From positions 10,364,109 to 10,428,108 of the forward strand of contig CM072165.1 of NCBI GenBank assembly GCA_036850595.1: a stretch of 64,000 nucleotides of DNA, in the 5' to 3' direction. How positions within the stretch are numbered: the stretch's first letter is position 1; each line of letters begins with the position of its first letter. The DNA comes from Rhyacichthys aspro (lineage: Eukaryota > Chordata > Actinopteri > Gobiiformes > Rhyacichthyidae). Below, piece after piece: positions 61,501-64,000 of the stretch. A program made the position numbers and the translations under genes. The notes below the pieces were generated by a model. It searched no databases, was not told the origin of the DNA, and saw only the letters and a list, made by a program, of their open reading frames with translations.

Positions 61501-63023
61501 TTTCAGGACCCATCATTGTGAACTCTATGCTCTGGTCTCATGGCCTTCACTAAGCCTCAGGATGTAGCAGTATGGCCTATTTACTGTTTAAAGTATAATA
61601 GATTAGCTTCGAGTAGATTAACTGAAATAATAACAGTGCAAACTCTTGGGTAGGCTATTTCTGTATAGAAAAATATTACATACAAAGTAGAATTTTGAAA
61701 AAATAAGTACAAACTGTACTGTAATAAAAATTGCACCACACTGTCCACACTTGAATGTTCAGTTTCCTTTCAAGTTATCTTTACTTTATGAAACATCAAT
61801 TTATATAGCAGCAATTTACAACCAAAGTGATCTCAAGATACCCACAGAGCAAGCACTTAATGACTAATGTTCTTTATTAATATATTTCAAAAGACAATAA
61901 ATAAATGTATTAAAGAAGATGTGATTGTGACCATTTATTTAAACGACTTTCCAGAGCAATAACAACTTCACTAAGCCTCAGGAGACAACAGCACTGGCTT
62001 ATGTTCATCTATAAGGCTATCTCAGGTAAACTCCCTCCATATCTGTATTACCCCCTGTCTCCGGCTACCAGTGGGTACAGATCCCGCTCCTCACATTGGC
62101 TCCTTTTTAAAGAATCAAGAGATTGTATCCTGATAAAATAAATGTTAAACAAAAATAATACAATGCAATCCACTGATAACAATATCGCAATACAGTTATT
62201 CTCAAGACGTCACTTTACGATATAGCACAATATGAGTGACAAAAAAGTAAAATTTGTGCATTAAGTCTTTGTGTTGCTGTCCAATGAGAATACACGAGTT
62301 ATATTGTCCTGCTTCTAGTAAGACTATTCCACTTTTAAGTCATTTTTATTACATGTAACACATTTACTTCAGAACAGATTTCTTGCTAGTCTATCACTCA
62401 TGGCAGTACACAGAGTGACATTTCTGTCAGGTGGTATGAAGCTATAATGGCCCAGAAGAATTTCCATACGTGAATCATATCCATAGGTGTGTACTGCTTG
62501 CTTTGTGCATGTTGTTAAACTAGTATATCTTCCTCCTACGACAATGGGAAGGGTTAACCGTTTCAATCACACCCAGTCACTTCCTAATGAAGATTAACAG
62601 GCAGTCACGTTGAGAGACCACAAAGAGGCGCTATTGGAAACACTATCAAGTCCAAAATTAGCTGCAGCAGTCCATGGACTGCTGTGAACTACATACCATT
62701 TATGATAAACAAACACAACATAAAAACCCACTCACTATGAACATACCTGATTTAAAATACATACAGCTTTAACTTCGTCTATGAATATAATACTATAATG
62801 AAATGTTTTATCATGGATGTTGTACTGTATCTAGAAAATTAGCTTAGCCTTACCTGGGCAGGTCACTCCTCCAGATGTACAAGCTGCCAACATACGAGCA
62901 GGCGAGCAGGAGACAGAAGAGTACCGACAACCAGCATAAGCCTTCCGGCGGGACGAAGTCGCCATTGCCGTGTTGCAGCTCCTCCGGGAGAAGCTTTAGG
63001 GATACGTCCAGCTCTTCGGCCAT
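58316..63023 (-). CDS. rce1: RCE1, CAAX prenyl endopeptidase 2 (8 coding exons)
   Basis: RCE1 is the endoplasmic-reticulum membrane protease that removes the last three residues (-aaX) from prenylated CAAX proteins such as Ras, between farnesylation/geranylgeranylation and carboxyl methylation. The exons are 62854-63023, 60847-60949, 60674-60757, 60299-60377, 59477-59644, 59326-59397, 59183-59245 and 58316-58545, all with GT-AG junctions. They sum to 969 nt, giving 322 residues plus a stop; the human protein has 329. Family-defining features are visible: the early block RDHPAVIKRRFTSVLVVS (about residues 57-74), EELVFR (E170, E171, R175), FFGVAH (H203) and HSFCN (H256, N260). Their spacing fits the Glu/His/His/Asn active site of the archaeal and yeast enzymes (ABI/CPBP family). 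Hydrophobic segments lie near 29-50, 68-86, 105-130, 185-202, 218-245 and 281-298. The start was chosen because it sits in CCGCCATGG and gives the expected N-terminal length. Identification is by recognised family sequence. The UTR ends are not determined: no AATAAA or ATTAAA occurs within about 1 kb after the stop. Confidence 0.97.
59183..59245 (-). CDS. rce1: RCE1 coding exon 7
   Basis: Encodes residues 227-246, a membrane helix FQFSYTAVFGAYTAFIFLRT that closely matches the vertebrate family. The acceptor is CTCTGATAG|TG and the donor ACAG|GTGAGT. Introns 5 and 6 on its 5' side are only 79 and 80 bp, near the lower limit for fish introns. Confidence 0.95.
59326..59397 (-). CDS. rce1: RCE1 coding exon 6 (FxxxH histidine)
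   Basis: Encodes residues 203-225, beginning HFHHVIELLRFRQG. H203 completes the FxxxH motif begun in exon 5. The acceptor ATTCCAG|CT is strong. The donor GCAG|GTTCGA is atypical (T at +3, C at +4), but it is the only GT that restores both the frame and the expected FLSA-V-FQFSY junction. Confidence 0.93.
59477..59644 (-). CDS. rce1: RCE1 coding exon 5 (EELVFR catalytic motif)
   Basis: Encodes residues 147-201. It contains DMRWLRNQVVAPLTEELVFR, in which E170 is the expected catalytic glutamate, then R175 and the helix ending CPLFFGV. The acceptor is CCTCAG|AC and the donor GTCG|GTGAGT. The next codon is split and restores alanine before catalytic H203. Confidence 0.96.
59990..60275 (+). mobile_element. 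LINE 3'-tail-like sequence in RCE1 intron 4
   Basis: The segment contains TTCTGGCCAGGTTGGC and ends GGGACTAATAAAGTTTTTA, features of the 3' untranslated tails of fish non-LTR retrotransposons. It lies immediately 3' (on the plus strand) of older A+T-rich intron sequence. No coding part remains. Confidence 0.4.
60299..60377 (-). CDS. rce1: RCE1 coding exon 4
   Basis: Encodes residues 120-145 plus one base of D146, with the recognisable LFLGPLTQLAMDCP loop. The acceptor is TTGCAG|GTC and the donor TGTG|GTGAGA. Confidence 0.94.
60674..60757 (-). CDS. rce1: RCE1 coding exon 3
   Basis: Exactly 28 codons (residues 92-119), starting TVPSLLALMGIRFEG and running into a hydrophobic helix ending PLLLTM. 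The acceptor is TTAAG|ACT and the donor ATG|GTAACG. Both ends are in phase 0, so skipping this exon would keep the frame. Confidence 0.93.
60847..60949 (-). CDS. rce1: RCE1 coding exon 2
   Basis: The acceptor CCTCCACAG precedes G|GAC CAC, completing R57. The exon encodes residues 58-91 (DHPAVIKRRFTS to EFTGVR), the most strongly conserved N-terminal block and the second membrane segment. The donor is AGG|GTGAGT and the exon ends in phase 0. Confidence 0.95.
61252..61423. mobile_element. Short hAT-like MITE in RCE1 intron 1
   Basis: The ends are inverted: TAGGGCTGCAACTAATGAT at the left, and TTAGTTGTTGCAGCCCTA at the right. The element is 172 bp. Flanks AACTTATT (61244-61251) and AACTTACT (61424-61431) form an 8-bp target duplication with one mismatch. 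It resembles the abundant fish elements with GGGCTGCAACTAA termini. It has no coding capacity and lies wholly in the intron. Confidence 0.75.
61563..61965. mobile_element. 403-bp retroposon-like insertion in RCE1 intron 1
   Basis: The segment is bounded by perfect 18-bp direct repeats CTTCACTAAGCCTCAGGA at 61545-61562 and 61966-61983. It has no open frame, no clear A/B box and no long inverted repeat. A diverged second copy lies at about 63355-63676. The long target duplication suggests target-primed reverse transcription rather than a cut-and-paste transposase. The family was not recognised. Confidence 0.6.
61984..62135 (+). pseudogene. LINE reverse-transcriptase C-terminal remnant
   Basis: The plus strand can be read as YKAISGKLPPYL-like followed by TSGYRSRSSHWLLFK, the pattern seen in the C-terminal region of fish LINE polymerases just before the tail. 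The frame soon closes and the remnant is small. The 403-bp element lies immediately upstream and appears to have inserted into this LINE fragment. Family assignment is from memory of the motif only. Confidence 0.45.
62854..63023 (-). CDS. rce1: RCE1 coding exon 1
   Basis: Encodes residues 1-56 and two bases of R57. The ATG is at 63021-63023 in the context GCCGCCATGG. After an acidic N-terminal tail of about 28 residues comes the first membrane segment, ending in ACSYVGSLYIWRSDLP. The donor is CCCAG|GTAAGG at 62852-62853. The N-terminal tail is much less like the human one than the membrane segment is, as usual for this family. Confidence 0.95.
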
Positions 63024-63155
63024 GGCGGCTCGGTGCTGGGGTTAAAGCTAACACTCTCCGGCTGCTGGACCAGCTAACACGGCGATACAGAGCCCGACAT
63101 AAGCGGGGAAGGTGTCCGCACAGTCTTCAGTCAAAACGAGAGCTAATGTTGCTAG

Positions 63156-63194
63156 CCAATTAGCCAAACGATGCGGCGCTTCATATCTACGTCA
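63156..63194 (-). promoter_or_regulatory. CCAAT box and CRE-like motif upstream of RCE1
   Basis: About 135 bp upstream of the start codon the plus strand reads CCAAT (63156-63160; ATTGG on the gene strand), and about 170 bp upstream TACGTCA (63188-63194; TGACGTA on the gene strand). No TATA box is evident. This is a plausible TATA-less housekeeping-type promoter. The motifs are seen; their function is inferred. Confidence 0.4.
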
Positions 63195-63252
63195 TCAGAT
63201 GTTTGTAGTTTTTTTCTTGTTCTCGGTGGCGCACAAACCTAAACACAACATT

Positions 63253-63267
63253 ACTGCCCTCTTGTGG
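63253..63267 (-). promoter_or_regulatory. CTCF-like core motif near the RCE1 promoter
   Basis: The minus strand reads CCACAAGAGGGCAGT, a good fit to the CTCF core CCASYAGRKGGCR, about 230 bp upstream of the RCE1 ATG. Similar strings also occur inside fish repeats, so occupancy is only a hypothesis. Confidence 0.3.
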
Positions 63268-63354
63268 AAGTTTTTAGTAATGTTTTTAATGCCACCGTTC
63301 TTAAATTATAAACATAAACGACAAATATTTCAGTTCAAAATAAATACTGTATTA

Positions 63355-63676
63355 TGATGTAGCAGAATACATAGCCTATTTACTGTCTAAAAAGTAACAG
63401 ATTAGCTTTGGGTAGATTAACTGAAATAATAAGGTAGAATTTTGAAAAAATGCACCACATTGTCCACACTTGAATGTTCAATTTCCTTTCAAGTTATCTT
63501 TAATTTATGAAACATCAATTTATATAGCATCAATTTCAGCCAGAGCAATCTCAAACCCACAGAGCAAGCACTTAATGACGAAAGTTCTTTATTAATATAT
63601 TTCAAAAGCAATAAATGCATGAAAGAAGATGTGATTAAGACAATTTATTTAAAAGACTTTCCAGAGTAATAACAAG
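63355..63676. mobile_element. Second copy of the 403-bp element, upstream of RCE1
   Basis: Same orientation as 61563-61965, starting GATGTAGCAG and ending near CCAGAGTAATAACAA. It lacks an internal stretch of roughly 50-60 bp and some shorter pieces present in the intronic copy. Shared blocks include GTCCACACTTGAATGTTCA and AGAGCAAGCACTTAATGAC. No flanking target duplication was found. Confidence 0.6.
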
Positions 63677-64000
63677 AAAGAAATCACCCCATCCCAGTTA
63701 AAAGAAAAGAAATCAGGCAATGTGAGGCAGGTCAAGGGTCAAATAACTCCATAGCAAAACCAGACAAAAAGAGTGCTTGTTTATACTGTTGATTTATGCA
63801 TTTATACCATATTTATCATACTTGTAAATCAAGGCTTTTTATCTATTGCCAAATACATAGTCAGACCAAAAGAGATAAATGTTTAATTAAAAACTGTCTC
63901 AATTTAAAGAATGACTGAATGTTTGTGCTTTTATGTAAATGAGAACAGAAAGTGATGGAACTTTTCACTGGGTAAAAAAAAAAGTACCAAACTTTCCTAT

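Noticed and set aside
62863..63054. 63-codon Arg/Pro-rich minus-strand frame over RCE1 exon 1
   Set aside because: Same strand as RCE1 but a different frame. The RCE1 frame has the conserved protein and correct splice phase.

Overview
This is vertebrate nuclear DNA, most likely from a ray-finned (teleost) fish. It is A+T-rich, has no operons or dense coding, and is full of repeat classes typical of fish genomes: V-SINE-like SINEs, non-autonomous hAT-, Tc1- and piggyBac-like DNA elements, and LINE 3' tails. Its one clear gene is split by seven introns with GT-AG boundaries. I cannot name the species.

The only confident protein-coding gene is RCE1 (CAAX prenyl endopeptidase, also called FACE2), on the minus strand at 58316-63023. 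I could place all eight coding exons with exact splice junctions. Together they give 969 nt in one frame, 322 residues plus a stop, close to the usual vertebrate length. The intramembrane active-site motifs (EExxxR, FxxxH, HxxxN) are intact. The start codon has a near-ideal Kozak context, and the upstream flank has a CCAAT box, a CRE-like motif and a CTCF-like motif. Introns 1 and 4 and the 5' flank carry transposon debris.

The other 58 kb (1-58,300) reads as a gene-poor, repeat-rich interval: an intergenic desert, or part of a very large intron or 3' flank of something outside the window. No exon chain could be built there. 1-16.5 kb holds five arrays of a diverged ~21-bp minisatellite, several DNA-element copies, a nested insertion with a perfect 8-bp target duplication, and a 170-bp direct repeat flanking one array. 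16.5-23.8 kb holds a few CpG-bearing segments resembling conserved non-coding elements, a V-SINE, an (AATTT)n array and a ~450-bp homopolymer tract that looks like a sequencing or assembly artefact. 25-36 kb holds more DNA-element copies and a short Kozak-context ORF. 38.3-40.6 kb holds unusually long open frames of unknown status. 45.8-54 kb holds more DNA elements, one with an 8-bp target duplication and one bounded by a 17-bp perfect inverted repeat, plus a tRNA-derived SINE.

No novel multi-gene system is visible. The most unusual signals are the clustered minisatellite arrays, a 403-bp insertion in RCE1 intron 1 with perfect 18-bp flanking repeats and a sister copy upstream of the promoter, and the 283-codon open frame at 38.3 kb. 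Family names for repeats are from memory of consensus features, not from a database search.
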